Assembly: GCF_019703515.2 (NCBI RefSeq)
Contig: NC_059362.1
Span: 27,797,826 to 27,861,825, forward strand
Direction of reading: 5' to 3'
DNA from: Myxocyprinus asiaticus
Lineage: Eukaryota; Chordata; Actinopteri; Cypriniformes; Catostomidae
Length of the DNA: 64,000 nt
Each line of letters begins with the position of its first letter. Within the stretch, counting starts at the first letter, position 1. Of the stretch, positions 32,669 through 44,879 are shown in pieces. The notes beneath the pieces are model-generated. The model was not told where the DNA came from. It saw only the letters and a list, made by a program, of their open reading frames with translations, and did not search any database. Position numbers and translations under genes: made by a program.

Positions 32669-32791
32669 TTTTTTGTCACTTCTGTTCCTGATATGTCAGA
32701 AAACCTCAGTTCAACCCAGTCATCAGGACCATATTTTGCTGTGTTCACACATCTTCAGAAGATTCCTACAAGCAAATGGACATGACAAAGG
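32669..32791 (+). other. Possible internal exon
   Basis: A good acceptor (TGCTTTTTTTCAG) precedes 120-odd bases that end in CAAAG/GTATGT, a good donor. One frame is fully open through it and another starts MSENLSSTQSSGPY. No protein family is recognised. It could belong to the candidate gene starting at 31,200. Confidence 0.25.
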
Positions 32792-32870
32792 TATGTCATT
32801 AGAAAATGGAATAACCAAATTGATGCAGTATGAAGGCTGGAATGTTAGTGCTACAACTACACATACTATG

Positions 32871-32874
<4 letters not shown>

Positions 32875-32922
<48 letters not shown>
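32875..32922. repeat. (TA)n microsatellite
   Basis: Uninterrupted TA repeat followed by TTTTATTTTATTTTATG. Confidence 0.97.
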
Positions 32923-32926
<4 letters not shown>

Positions 32927-33239
32927 ATTTTATTTTATGAATTTGCCAGCAGGTTATATTATCAAACTGCTTATGCCAGACAACACACTCTTAAGTGTTA
33001 GAGTTACAGTGACAGAGCAGAGAAAAGTAGAAAATCAGTAACTTCCAGTTGATCAGCTAATTCAGATACTAATACTACAATTAATGATGATAACAATAAC
33101 AACAACAGTTATCATGATTTCAGATTTGTACATTTTACATTACAATTGTATGCATGCTAAATTGATCTAAAAAGTGCACAGGATGTGTCAGAATTACTGT
33201 ACACAGGTTGCAGGTTCAAACAGATAAACATTTGATTTG

Positions 33240-33970
33240 ATCTTTTCACAAACGAGGCGGTGGCCACTGGTTTAATGATGGCTGACAAGATCATTGAGAG
33301 AAGCTGCCCAGTGTCCAAAGCCTGGAGTAAGGGAACCTAGTTGGTTTGATGGATCGAGCCCTATTCATTTAAATTGCCATTGGACCCATAGTAGGGGCAA
33401 TGGATCGTACCCCTTCTGTGGACTCCCACTTGCCCACTAACTTGGTGGCTATCTGTCACTATGCCATTACTTTGGGGTAAGTTTCATTTTCCTCTTTACC
33501 TCACCATATGGACACCTCTAGGGGCACTCTCGAGTTGTCATGGTCACTTCAGGGAGTGTCCATGAACCACCTAATGCCCACGGGGCATTTAGCAATGTAA
33601 ACAGCATCCACAGAACCCCTTTTGTCCACAAACCCACTAGTCCTTCCTGTGTCCACAAACTCACTTCCTGTGTCCCCCTTACCCACTATTTTTACTCTTC
33701 GTCTTCCTTCCGTCCACAGAACCACTGTTTGTCCCCTTACCCACTCAATACCACTTTGGCATGCCTTTGCCCCCAGTGTGCCCCAATGCCATACATCACC
33801 CTAATTTATGCCGGGCAGTGCCAGGCGTCCCACATACCCTCTATAAGTATGTTTTTAGGTGTTCCTGACACAGATTTTTTTTTTATTTTTTCAATCCATT
33901 TCCTCATGGGGTACACGGCGGGTGCCCACTGTGCCCGCCCAGTCCTTAAAGGTGTTTTCTGATGTTCGAC
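33240..33970. other. Unassigned C-rich stretch
   Basis: The sequence changes to a C-rich plus strand with many CCAC and CCCAC words. Open frames exist (33,540-33,962) but are low-complexity and unrecognised. Confidence 0.35.
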
Positions 33971-33974
33971 CAAA

Positions 33975-35440
33975 ACTTCACCAAAATCATTAGCCCTCTC
34001 GGTATGTCTTCAAGAGGCCCACGAGGGGTCACTCTGTGAAATTTGGGGTCTCTGGGACCTCTGGGCATGCTGCCAGGGCGCATCCCATGAACAGTTTCTT
34101 CCATTCATTTCTATAGGTGTTTCATGGACACCCCTCAGAAAGCTCCAAATGACTCCAATGACTACAATGAAGCATTCGAAGCCCCCAGGTCTTAGCACCA
34201 AGGTCTTTGTCCTCTTAGTATGTCGATGAGGGGCACTCGACATGTCAGCATGTGAAATTTGGGGTCCGTAGGACCTCACGGAGCGATGCTACAGTGCGCA
34301 TAACACGAGCAATTTATTCCATTCATTTCTATAAGTGTTTCGTGGACAAACCTCAGAAAGCTCCAAATGACTCAAATTTAAAATTTATAGCTTCTCAAGG
34401 GCACTTTAGACAGTATGCAAAGTTTGAAGTCTGAATGAGTTCGTTAAGTGCTTAATTGGCTGACTTGTGAATGAAAAGTGACAGTTATTTTTCTATAATA
34501 TTTTTCTTGAAGTACTTCCCAAACTCTGAGGGACACAGCTTTTTAATATGTTGTTTCTAAGGGCCCTACAATGAAGCATTCGAAGCCCCAGGTCTTAGCG
34601 CCAAATTTAAGGCTGTCCATGAAACCCCTATTGTATTGCATTGGTTTAATGGGTAAGTGGGATGTCTAGAAAAGGGGATTCCAAAGGCCACAGGACCTTG
34701 AAATTTGAGATCTTCGACCATCAGGGGCCCCCAAATCAGGTTCTAGAATTTGGAGGTCATAGGTGCTTGCTAAGTATTAAAGCCTCTGATGAATGTACTG
34801 CTGCACATGGGTCTACAGGGCAGGCTGTCTCATTAATTCCTATGACAAGCAGAGAGATATATTGAAAATAATGAAAAATATTTTTTTGCATCCTAGGCCT
34901 TAGTCCTGTTAGTATGTCGATAAGGGGCACTCGACGTGTCAGCATGTGATATTTGGGGTCCATAGGACCTCACGGAGCGATGCTACAGTGTATCCAACGA
35001 GCAATTTATTCCATTCATTTCTATAGGTGTTTCGTGGACACCCCTCAGAAAGATCCAAATGACTCCAATTTGAAATCTATAGCTTCTCGGGCCTTTTAGA
35101 CAGTGTGCAAAGTTTGAAGTCTGAATGACTTTAAGTGCTTAATTGGCTGACTTGTGAATGAAAAGTGACAGTTATTATTTTTCTTGATTTTTTTAAGTAC
35201 TTCCCAAACTTTGAGGGACACGGCTTTTTAATGTGTTGTTTGTAAGGGCCCTACAATAAAGCATTCGAAGCCCCAGGTCTTAGCACCAAATTTAAGGCTG
35301 TCCACGAAACACCTATGGAATTGCACTGGTTTAATGGGCAAGTGGGACATCTAGAAAAGGGGGTTCTGAAGGCCACAGAACCTTAAAATTTGAGATCCTC
35401 AACGGTCAGGAGCCCCTGAATCGGGGTCTCTAGAACCTTC
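33975..35440. repeat. Tandem repeat with a unit of about 696 bp (one partial and two fuller units)
   Basis: A fuller unit at about 34,195-34,760 recurs at about 34,893-35,440. The landmark GGGGCACTCGAC lies near 34,225 and 34,923. A partial, more diverged unit lies at 33,975-34,190 (shared CCATTCATTTCTATAGGTGTTTC). Shared blocks include GACTTGTGAATGAAAAGTGA and GAAGCATTCGAAGCCCCAGG. No coding frame spans a unit. The class is unknown. Confidence 0.8.
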
Positions 35441-35689
35441 CTAAGTGTAGATCCCAACCCTAACCCTAGCTGTCTCTAATTCAAGAGGCTTTGTCAAGCT
35501 GTGAGTGCAAGAGGCCTGTGTGAGAGAATCTTGCATAAACTCTAAAAAAAAAAAAAAAAAAAAAAAAATAGAAATTTATAGAGCCGCGTGCTCTTGATAC
35601 ATCTTTTGAGGGATATCAGGCTACCAGCAGAAATACTCAAACCAGTCCATCTGGCACCAGCAATTATGCCACTGTCTAAATCACTGAGA

Positions 35690-36158
35690 TCACATTTTTT
35701 CCCCCATTCTGATGGTTAATTTAAACATTAACTGAAGCTCCTGACCCGTATCTGCAAGATTTTTTGCACTGCTGCCACATGATTGGCTGATTAGATAATC
35801 ACATGGATGATTGTTGGTGCCAGACGGGCTGGTTTGAGTATTTTAGTAACTGCTGATCTCCTGGGATTTTCACACACAACAGTCTCTAGAATTTACTCTG
35901 AATGGTGCCAAAAACAAAAAACATTCAGTGAGGGGCAGTTCTGCAGATGGAAACGCCTTGTTGATGAGAAAGGTCAACAGAGAATGGCCAGACTGGTTCG
36001 AACTGACAAAGTCTACGGTAACTCAGATAACTGCTCTGTACAATTGTGGTGAGAAGAATAGAATGCTAGTCTGAGATGCGTGTTGGTGCTGTTTTGGCGG
36101 CACGAGGGGGACCTTCACAATATTAGGCAGTTGGTTTTAATGTTGTGGTTGATCAGTG
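35690..36158 (+). mobile_element. Tc1/mariner element fragment with transposase N-terminus
   Basis: A frame at 35,807-36,052 reads GARRAGLSILVTADLLGFSH, TTVSRIYSEW and RMARLVRTDK. This is the helix-turn-helix DNA-binding part of a Tc1-like transposase. The right end reads TTAATGTTGTGGTTGATCAGTG followed by TA, a Tc1-type terminus. The DDE catalytic part is absent and the left end is not certain, so the copy is a deletion relic. Confidence 0.75.
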
Positions 36159-36599
36159 TATATTATTACAAATGCACTGTTATAAAATGAAAAAGTATGG
36201 TAAACATAAAAGACCTAAAAGTCTGGACTTTCAAGAATTATAAAAAATTATATTTAAAGTTTTCTCATGTTTAATATATGTTCTGTTTTAATGATGTTTG
36301 ATATTAGGAAACAAACTGGCCTGGTTTGACATCAGATATTCCTAAAGATTATCTAAATAATAACCGGATGAAAAGAAAACAATATCTGTCATGGAGTCGG
36401 GAAAAACATTTTTATCTAGAAGCACAGTCCCAACTCAGTAAAAAATTAGTAAAAAAAAAAAAAAAAACTTTTACTGATTAAAAAAATTAGTAACTCAGTA
36501 AAACATTTTGAAGAACTTGATGTAATCACAGAAAATATAGATGCAGTCTTCTCTAGCACTCTTGATAGTGTCCTTTGATTAAAGAAAATTAAAGAGAAA

Positions 36600-38488
36600 A
36601 GCCTCGCACCATGGTACAATGCTCGTGGTACAATGCTCGTGTTCTCAATAGAGCAGCTCGAAAAATGGATAGCAAGTGGAAGAGTGCAAAATTAGAGGTC
36701 TTTCTTGGTGTATGGAATGATAGTGTCTCTAGCTACAGAAAGGCTCTAAAATAACAACAATAATCCTAGGTGTTTATTCAGAACTGTGGATAAATTAGTA
36801 AGGAATAAAGCTTCAGCTGAACCAGATATTCCAGCACAGCACAGTAGTAAAGACTTTATGAATTTCTTTACTGATAAAATTAAAATCATCAGAAACAAAG
36901 TTGGAATTATGCGACCATCTCTGAAGACAGTGTCTCATATTATTTCCCTACAAGCAACTTTAATCCTTTGCTGTCATAGGACAGGAAGAGTTAAAAAAAC
37001 TTATCAAAACATCAAAATCATCAACATGTATGTTAGATTCAATACCGACCAAGCTATTAAAAGAGGTGTTTCCTGCAATCTCAGAACCTCTTCTGAATAT
37101 TATTAACTCCTCATTATCCTAATGGCATGTCCCAAGAAAACTTAAGATAGCAGTTATTAAACCGCTTATCAAAAAAACACAGCTTGATCCTGGAGAGTTG
37201 GCTAGTTATAGACCGATCTCAAATCTCCCATTTATGTCAAAAATACTAGAAAAGTTAGTGTCCACACAACTATGTTCATTTTTACATAATTTTGGATTTA
37301 GGCCCCATCATAGTACAGAGACTGCACTTATCAGAGTTAAAAATGACTTGCTCTTATCATCTGATCGTGGCTGCATTTCTCTTCTAGTGCTTTTAGATCT
37401 TAGTGCTGCCTTCAACACCATAGATCACAAAATTCTCTTGGAACGGCTTGAGAATTATGTTGGCATTTATGGACAGGCATTAGCTTGGTTTAGGTCCTAT
37501 TTATTTGACCGCTACCACTTTGTCTGTGTAAACGATGAATTGTCAGATCAAACTAAAATATGGAGTGCCACAGGGATCAGTTTTAGAGCCTCTCCTAAAA
37601 CTTACCCTGTGAGACATCAGGAACCGTAGAATTAGGTTTCACTGTTATGCTGACGATACCCAACTTTATATTTCCTCGAAACCCTATGAAATTTAACAGT
37701 TCTCCAAGTTAGAAGAGTGTATCAATGATATAAAAGATTGGATGGCTAGAAATTTCCTTCTACTCAATTCCGACAAAACAGAGGTACTAATTATTGGACC
37801 AAAAACCTTTAAAAATAAGATGCTAAAATATCATTTGACTCTCTATGGATGTACTGTCAGTTAGTCTTCTACAGCGAAGAAATTAGGTGTTATACTTGAT
37901 AGCAATATGTCCTTTGAAAACCACATTTACAATGTTTGTAGAACAGCATTCTTTCATCTCAGAAATATTGCAAAGTTATGACACATGCTCTCCGTTTCTA
38001 ATGCTGAAAAACTAATTCATGCGTTCATGACCTCAAGACTAAATTATTGTAATGCATTACTGGGAGGATGTCCTGCAGGTTCCATAAATAAACTTCAGTT
38101 AGTTCAAAATGCAGCAGCTAGAGTGCTGACTAGAACCAAGAAATATGATCATATCAGCCCAATCTTAGATTTGCTACATTGGCTACCTGTTAAATTTTGT
38201 ATTCATTTTAAAATACTTCTAACTACTTACAAAGCTTTGAATGATCTAGCTCCACAGTACTTATGTGACCTTCTATCACACTATATTCCATCACATTCAC
38301 TAAGATCGCACAATTCTGGTCTGTTAATAATACCTAGAATATCAAAATCCACAAAAGGAGGTAGATCCTTTTCCTATTTGGCTCCTAAACTATGGAATAG
38401 TCTACCAAAGATGGTTCGGGACTCAGACACACACTCTCAGTTTAAGTCTAGACTAAAGACTCATCTTTTCAGTCAGGCATACACCTAA
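36600..38488 (+). pseudogene. L2-type LINE reverse transcriptase, broken
   Basis: Motifs in order: KDFMNFFTDKI near 36,850, [19 protein letters not shown] at 37,200, [40 protein letters not shown] (motif A) at 37,390, HCYADDTQLYISS (motif C) near 37,640, and the C-terminal block SRLNYCNALLGGCPAG, LVQNAAARVLTRTKKYDHI and SYLAPKLWNSLPKMVR to the stop at 38,488. Frame changes near 37,600 and 37,700 and several stops, plus a deletion before GFRPHH, destroy it. The endonuclease domain is absent. Confidence 0.85.
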
Positions 38489-39052
38489 TTTATCTATCAA
38501 CTCATAGTTATGCTGCATTAGTTACGCATGCCGGAACATGAAACACTTATCTTATTCTATAATCCTGTTTTAAAGTGAATGGCATCTATGCTAATATTAT
38601 TCTATCTGTTTCCCTGTCTTAACCTTGGGATACATATCCTGAGGTTACCAGAGGCTGCCAGATCCAACTCCGGTCCTGCCTGATGTCTGACTCCCACTAC
38701 TATGTGTTACTGAGTGAGGACGACCAATTGCAGCCTGTGCCAGCCAGATATCACTTCAGTCTACTACAGTCAACACTCTTAAAATGGAATACGCAGATAA
38801 TAAATTAATTTCAGCCTTCATCAGCCAAATAACAAAAGACAATGCATCTGTTTGCACTTCTGCGGTTAATTAAGAATTTAAATTCTAAGACTATAGTCAA
38901 TAATATTACAGTTTACTCATTTTAAATCTTGACTTGTACTACACATAAATAACGAATATTGGCCTTATATTCATGCTGTTTAGCCAGAGGGGATCTGGCC
39001 ACCACAGTGAGCCTGGTTTCCCCCAAGGTTATTTTTCTCCATTAACCAACAT

Positions 39053-39392
39053 TGTAACAAAGTTCACAGTTAGGGAAAAGGAGGAAGCGGGAGACGGCGA
39101 ATCAACTCAAATGGTATGTTTATTTTAAACTCAGAAATCAAGCTTTTCAGTAGCAACAGTCTAAATCATGCTTTTCAGCAGAAACAGTTCAGCACAGTCT
39201 CTTCTTTTAGGTGTTGTAACACTCTCTCCCTCACTGGTGTCTGGCTCGCTCTTAAAGCCTGTCTCCACTCTCTCTGCAATGACAAACAGCTGTTAGAGAC
39301 AATCATTGCCAGGTGATGATCCTTATCATTCTCATCTCTTGAGCTCATTCTCCATTCACAAGCCTGCGCTCAACCACGCCCCCACCACCACA
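39053..39392 (-). mobile_element. Solo LTR, Gypsy type, related to the Gmr1-like LTR
   Basis: A 340-bp unit starting TGTAACAAAG and ending CCACCACCACA on the plus strand is flanked by the 5-mer AACAT at 39,048-39,052 and 39,393-39,397. Its minus strand begins TGTGGTGGTGGGGGCGTGG, like the LTR at 17,899 (TGTGGCAGCGGGGGCGTGG), so it is read as minus-oriented. Internal sequence was probably lost by recombination between LTRs. Confidence 0.82.
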
Positions 39393-40391
39393 AACATCTT
39401 ATGGAGTTTTGTGTTCCTTGCCACAGTCGCCTTAAGCTTGCTCACTGGAGGTCTAAATATCAATATAATTTTTATATTATTTATTTTAATGGACAATTAA
39501 CAATAATGTTTTTTATTCAGCTGCATTATTATGACTTGAAGACATTACTATATTACAGCTTTTTCTGTTAAAGCATAATTTTCTGTAAAGCTGCTTTGAA
39601 ATGATGTGTGTTGTGAAAAGCGCTATACAAAAAAAAAATTACTTGACTAGTCTACTCATGGATAGTCATAATGTTATTACTTAAGTTAGTTTAGTTTGAT
39701 TTCCCACAGCACCTTGAAGAAAAAAAAATATTTCAAGAAGTTCCAAATATTAGATGATCAAAATTAACCCATATATTCCATGTTAACACTATATATATTA
39801 TATTGTTACATTTATATATTAAACCTATTTTAAAACACAATGTAAAGCATGCAATCATTTGTTTTGTAGTAAATAAATTGTAATAAAATACAATAACATT
39901 TGGCTTTTTTTATCTGATTTATCGATTAATCGAAAATTAAACTATTATCAAAATAATTGTTAGTTGCATTCCTGAAAGAGTTACATTTATTATTATTATA
40001 AAATAGTTCTTCCGTCCAGTAATATAGTTTATTATCCTAACGGTGGACTCTTTATGGTTACCAAGTAACGTAGCAATATTACATATTAATATCAATGTGT
40101 AGTCACAGGCTTTTATGGTCATTTTACAACAGTTTTGAATGCTTATTCAATTTAAAATTTAGCATCAGAACTATTAGTTTTATGAATTACATTTTAGTGT
40201 GATAGTCATATAAAGCCTGTCACACACCGAGAAGCGCCACATTGCTTCACAGGTAGGGCAGTGCACAGGTATCGCACATAGAACAGGTCGACATGGTGTA
40301 TAGAGGTGACAATCCAAAATTGTGATTCTATGGTAATCACCATACAAAGCTACATACAAAGGTTTTTGCACTTCTTCAAGAATGAACAAAA

Positions 40392-40825
40392 TGGGGGACC
40401 TGGGTAGCTCAGCGAGTATTGACGCTGACTACCACCCCTGAAGTCGTGAGCTCAAATCCAGGGCGTGCTGAGTGACTCCAGCCAGGTCTCCTAAGCAACC
40501 AAATTGGCCCGGTTGCTAGGGAGGGTAGAGTAACATGGGGTAACCTCCTCGTGGTCGCTAAAATGTGTGGTTCTTGCTCTCGGTGGGGCGTGTGGTGAGT
40601 TGTGCGTGGATGCTGCAGAGAATAGCGTGGGCCTCTCCGCGGTAATACGCTCAACAAGCCACGTGATAAGATGCGTTGATTGACTGTCTCAGACTTGGAG
40701 GCAGCTGAGATTCATCCTCCGCCACCCGGATTGAGGCGAGTCACTACGCCACCATGAGGAGTTAGAGCACATTGGGAATTGTGCATTCCAAATTGGGGAG
40801 AAAAGGGGAGAGGAAAAAAAATGAA
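40392..40825 (+). mobile_element. tRNA-derived SINE, copy 1
   Basis: The head GGGTAGCTCAGCGAGTATTG resembles a tRNA A box, and GAGCTCAAATCC is B-box-like. A long body follows, ending CAAATTGGGGAGAAAAGGGG and an A-rich tail. A second copy of the same family, orientation and length lies at 41,246-41,690. These are SINE heads, not functional tRNA genes. Confidence 0.83.
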
Positions 40826-41245
40826 CAAAGTGACATCAATGAGTTTGTAGGTTGGTGTATGGAAACAAACCTATGCAACTGCGCAAACTGAAAGATAAGT
40901 AAAGGCAACATTTATTAAGCAATTTCTCTATATGAAGCCTAGGCCAGTGGTTTCCAATTTTTTTTTTAAACTACAGTACCCCTTAATAATGTTTTTTACC
41001 CATGGCACCCCAACTACTAAATAAATATGCTATTGGAAACACTAATTTAGTCAAAAAGCTTTTAATTAATATAGATATTAATTAATTAAAACAAATGTAG
41101 CCTTAAAGTGTTTAAGTAAACATTGCTTTAAGTTTCCAAAGTAATTATTCAAGAGCCAGTAATAAAATAGAATAATAAAAAAGAGATGAGAGTAAAAGAG
41201 CTTCAAGTTTCAACAGCAGCAATTAAACATTAAGAAATTGCAATC

Positions 41246-41690
41246 TGGGGGGGCCTGGGTAGCTCAGCAAGTATTGACGCTGACTACTACCCCTGGAGTC
41301 ATGAGTTCAAATCCAGGGTGTGCTGAGTGACTCCAGCCAGGTTTCCTAAGCAACCAAGTTGGCCTGGTTGCTTGGGAGGGTAGAGTCATATGAGGTAACC
41401 TCATTGTGGTCGCAATTAGTGGTTCTCGCTCTCAATGGGGCACGTGATAAGTTGTGCGTGGATTGCGGAGAGTAGCATAAGCCTCCACATGCTGGGTGTC
41501 TCCACAGTGTCATGCACAACGAGCCACGTGATATGATGTGCAGATTGACTGTCTCAGAAGCAGAGACAACTGAGACTTGTCCTCTGCCACCCAGATTGAG
41601 GTGAGTAACCACGCCACCACAAGGACCTACTAAGTAGTGGGAATTAGGCATTCCAAATTGGGAGAAATGGGGATAAAAAAATGAAAAAGA
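41246..41690 (+). mobile_element. tRNA-derived SINE, copy 2
   Basis: Same family as 40,392-40,825 (GGGTAGCTCAGCAAGTATTG, GAGTTCAAATCC, CCAAATTGGGAGAAATGGGG). It has scattered substitutions and small deletions, many of them C-to-T or G-to-A. Confidence 0.83.
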
Positions 41691-41867
41691 ATAAAAAAAA
41701 GAAATCACAGTCTGAAAAACATTAAAAATTTATTCTAATGCAAAAAATAAAAATCTTATATTACTGGCATAATCTTTAATGTGTGATAATTAGATATGCA
41801 TTAATACTGATTTGATGCATTCAGAGTTTGACTGAAAAGCAGACCTGTCATTGAAAGTTATTGGTCT

Positions 41868-42488
41868 TAAAGGAATCATTCATCCAAAAATGAAAATTCT
41901 CTCATTATTCACTTACCCTGATGCCATCCCAGGTGTGTATGAGACAGTCCAAGTCCCAGCACTTTGACAGTCCAAAAGTCACATTTAGGCAGCATAAATG
42001 TAATCCATGCGACTCCAGTCGATCAACGAATGTCTTCTGAAGCAAATCGATAGGTTTATGTAAGAAACAAGTCGATAATTAAAACATTTTTAACTTAAAA
42101 TTTGCGCTTCCATCCAGGGCTCTGATGTTGTTTGAAATGGCCATTGTAAATAAGCGCTGCTTCCAAATCTTACATGATCTCACAGATGCGCTTACGTCAT
42201 GCGACAGCTATGTGATGCATCAGCAGCTGGCAGGAAGCGCTTTTTAAAAGTTAATAACATTTTAATTATCGATTTATTTTTTTACACAAACATATTGATT
42301 TGCTTCAAGGCATTCACTGATCGACTGGAGTCGTGTGGATTACTTTTATGCTGTCTAAATATGACTTTTGGACCATCAAAGTATTGGCACTTGCATAATA
42401 AGAACCTGATTTGTGTTCTGCTGAAGAAAGACAGTCAAGGTAAGTGAATAATGAGAGAATTTTCATTTTTGGGTGAACTATTCCTTTA
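41868..42488. mobile_element. MITE family A, long hairpin copy
   Basis: The left arm (from TAAAGGAATCATTCATCC to about 42,125) is the approximate reverse complement of the right arm (about 42,225 to GGGTGAACTATTCCTTTA). The 620-bp element could fold into one long hairpin. Shared inner words include CGATAATTAAAAC and GCGCTTCC. Confidence 0.85.
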
Positions 42489-43439
42489 CAGTAATATCGA
42501 GTCAAGAGGTGAATTTTGTCCAAGAAGTGCATCACTGTTCACGCACGCATCTGCTTCACCGTGAGACAGGAGCACTCTAAAGAGCATGCGCAGACATTGA
42601 TTCAGTTTTCAATAATACTGGTGCTTTTAACATCGGTGGCAATGAACATTTTGAACCGAGCAGAGATTCCACAGTACCCATAGCCAGTCGTGGCGTCACC
42701 CAGTTTGGAACAACTGGCATAAGCTTTATTCAAGCTGTCAAACCACAAAAAGACAAACTTGTTTCTAAAAAAAAAAATTACATAAAATTATTTCTGATTC
42801 TGAATTACCTATACAAAATGTATCTTCTAGCCTAGACTGAAGTCAGTATGTCCCTTGATAAAGATTTTGGAAAAATATAATGGAAGTTTATGAAAAACTA
42901 TTGTGTTGCTTAGTGGCAGGGCAGAATTTTGAGCTGTTCCCAAAGTCGTAGCTTGACACTATTGCCAGATGCAACCCCCTTAATGCTCTGGAAATGTAAA
43001 TATCATGAAGCTTTCTGATACTACAAAGTTGTGCAGTCAAAAAACACTGTAATTCAGATCTGTATCTTGAACTGGTGGGAGATCAAAGGCTTGCAGTAAA
43101 TGGATTTATAGTAAAAGAGATCCTGCCCACTCATAGAGCTGCTGTGGAATCAGAATGAGCTTTATTGCCAAGTAAGCTTACACATACAAGGAATTTGTCT
43201 TGGTGACAGAAGCTTCCAGTGCACAAACAATACAATAACAAGACAGCAGGGGTGGACTGGCCATAGGGAGAACCAGAAGTTTTCCCGGTGGGCCGGCTGT
43301 GAAATGGGGCCGAATGGGCGGCGATAAGCTGAGACGGGCTGCCGCATTATGCCGAACGTACCGCGACTGGCTGAAGAGGGCCGCAAAACAGCGCCGCGAT
43401 ATGCAGAAAAGGACAGCATCCCACAAAAGCTCAATGGGG

Positions 43440-43870
43440 TTAAGATCCATAACACTCTTTTCCAATTATCTGTTGTCCAATGTCGGTGTTTCTTTGCCCA
43501 CTCTAACCTTTTCTTTGTTTTTCTGTTTCAAAAGTGGCTTTTTCTTTGCAATTCTACCCATAAGACCAGCACCCCTGAGTCTTCCCTTTACTGTTGTTCA
43601 TGAAACTGATGTTGAGTGGGTATAATTAAATGAAGCTGCCAGCTGAGGATATGTGAGGCATATATTTCTCAAATTAGAAACTCTGATGTACTTTTCCTCT
43701 TGTTTAGTTGTACATCTGGCCTTCCACATCTCTTTCTGTCCTTGTTAGAGCCAGTTGTCTTTTGTCTTTGAAGACTGTAGCGTACACCTTTGTATAAAAT
43801 CTTCATTCCTCAAAACAATGATTGACGAGTTTCTAGAGAAAGCTGTTTCATTTTTGACCTAATATTGACT
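43440..43870 (-). pseudogene. Tc1-like transposase relic with internal deletion
   Basis: The minus strand gives SKMKQLSLETRQS, then LRNEDFIQRC-like, YIRVSNLRNICLTYPQLAAS, RLRGAGLMGRIAKKKPLLKQ and AKKHRHWTTDNWKRVLW across several frames. It then jumps to DLNPIELLWD, the block holding the third catalytic residue. About 100 residues of the DDE core, from after RVLW up to DLNPIE, are missing. Stops and frameshifts are present throughout. Confidence 0.75.
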
Positions 43871-44879
43871 CAAAGATAATGTTAATCTTCATTTAACGAA
43901 CTAAATAGCTTTCAACTGTGTTTGATATAATGGCAAGTGATTTTCTAGTACCAAATTAGCAATTTAGCATGATTACTCTAGGATAAGGTTTTACAAATCT
44001 GTTATATACAGATATTAAGGTGCAAGGGAATGTAATGGCTGAAGAAGTAGGATATGTTAGATAATATAGATAGACTAAGCTGTGTGTTGCACATAAGTAT
44101 TGCTCAATGAGGCAGGTTTAACTGTTTATGAGATGCATAGCCTGAAGGAAAAATCTGTTCTGGTGCTCATTGCTCTATAGTGCTGGTCAGAAGGTAACAG
44201 TTCAAATATGTAATGTACAGTTTAATCCATTAGCACATTACACTGTGCTCTGTGGAAGAAGACCAGAAAAACCCCTCTCAGCAACTCCAATCTTTTCTGG
44301 CCTAATGCAACCATAATAAAGAATTCTGCTCATGCTGTATAAAGCCAGAGTGAGGAGAGGTAGTGGAGGAGAATACTGAGCACAAGACATAATTTTTCCT
44401 TGTAATGTGATGGCTACATGTTTTAAGGCTTGTTCCCTGTGCTTAATAGAGGAAAGAGTGGTGAGGTCTGAAAAGAAGTGCTTCAAAGACTATGTATGGT
44501 CTGAAGAGCGAATAACTGACCCATTCTGTTATATATTTAGATGTTACAAGGGTGGAGTTTAGGTGACCTGAAGAAAACCAAGGTCAGAGATTTTTAAATC
44601 AATTATTCACAACTCCATATTCGAGAGAACATATTTCTACATCTCTTATGCCTCAGTACAGGTACATATTACAACAGAGTGTATTTGGTATCTATAGTAA
44701 CAAATAGTTGAAATTGACAGGCCTGATTTACAAAATCTGCTATTAAGTAGGGCATTGCCTATATTCTTGCAATACATCATGCAGAGCACAAAAATGAAAT
44801 ATTAATAATGACCCTTATCTGAGCTATTAGCATTGGTGAATGATGACATCAGGGCGGGTAGGTGTTTCATCTCCCAATG

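Larger units (their letters stand above)
36300..39652 (+). mobile_element. L2-type LINE, 5'-truncated, interrupted by a solo LTR
   Basis: The coding part (36,300-38,488) is followed by a 3' UTR ending near GCTGCTTTGAAATGATGTG and GAAAAGCGCTATAC with an A-run (39,629-39,640). This is the tail I recall for fish L2-like LINEs. A 340-bp LTR (39,053-39,392) sits inside the 3' UTR. A perfect 15-base tandem duplication (GTACAATGCTCGTG) lies at 36,613-36,643. Confidence 0.82.

Noticed and set aside
33540..33962. 140-codon open frame
   Set aside because: Low-complexity C-rich sequence, with no recognisable domain and no conserved-looking start.
40392..40470. tRNA-like sequence with A- and B-box motifs
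   Set aside because: It is the head of a dispersed SINE with a 360-base body and a second copy at 41,246. It is not a tRNA gene.
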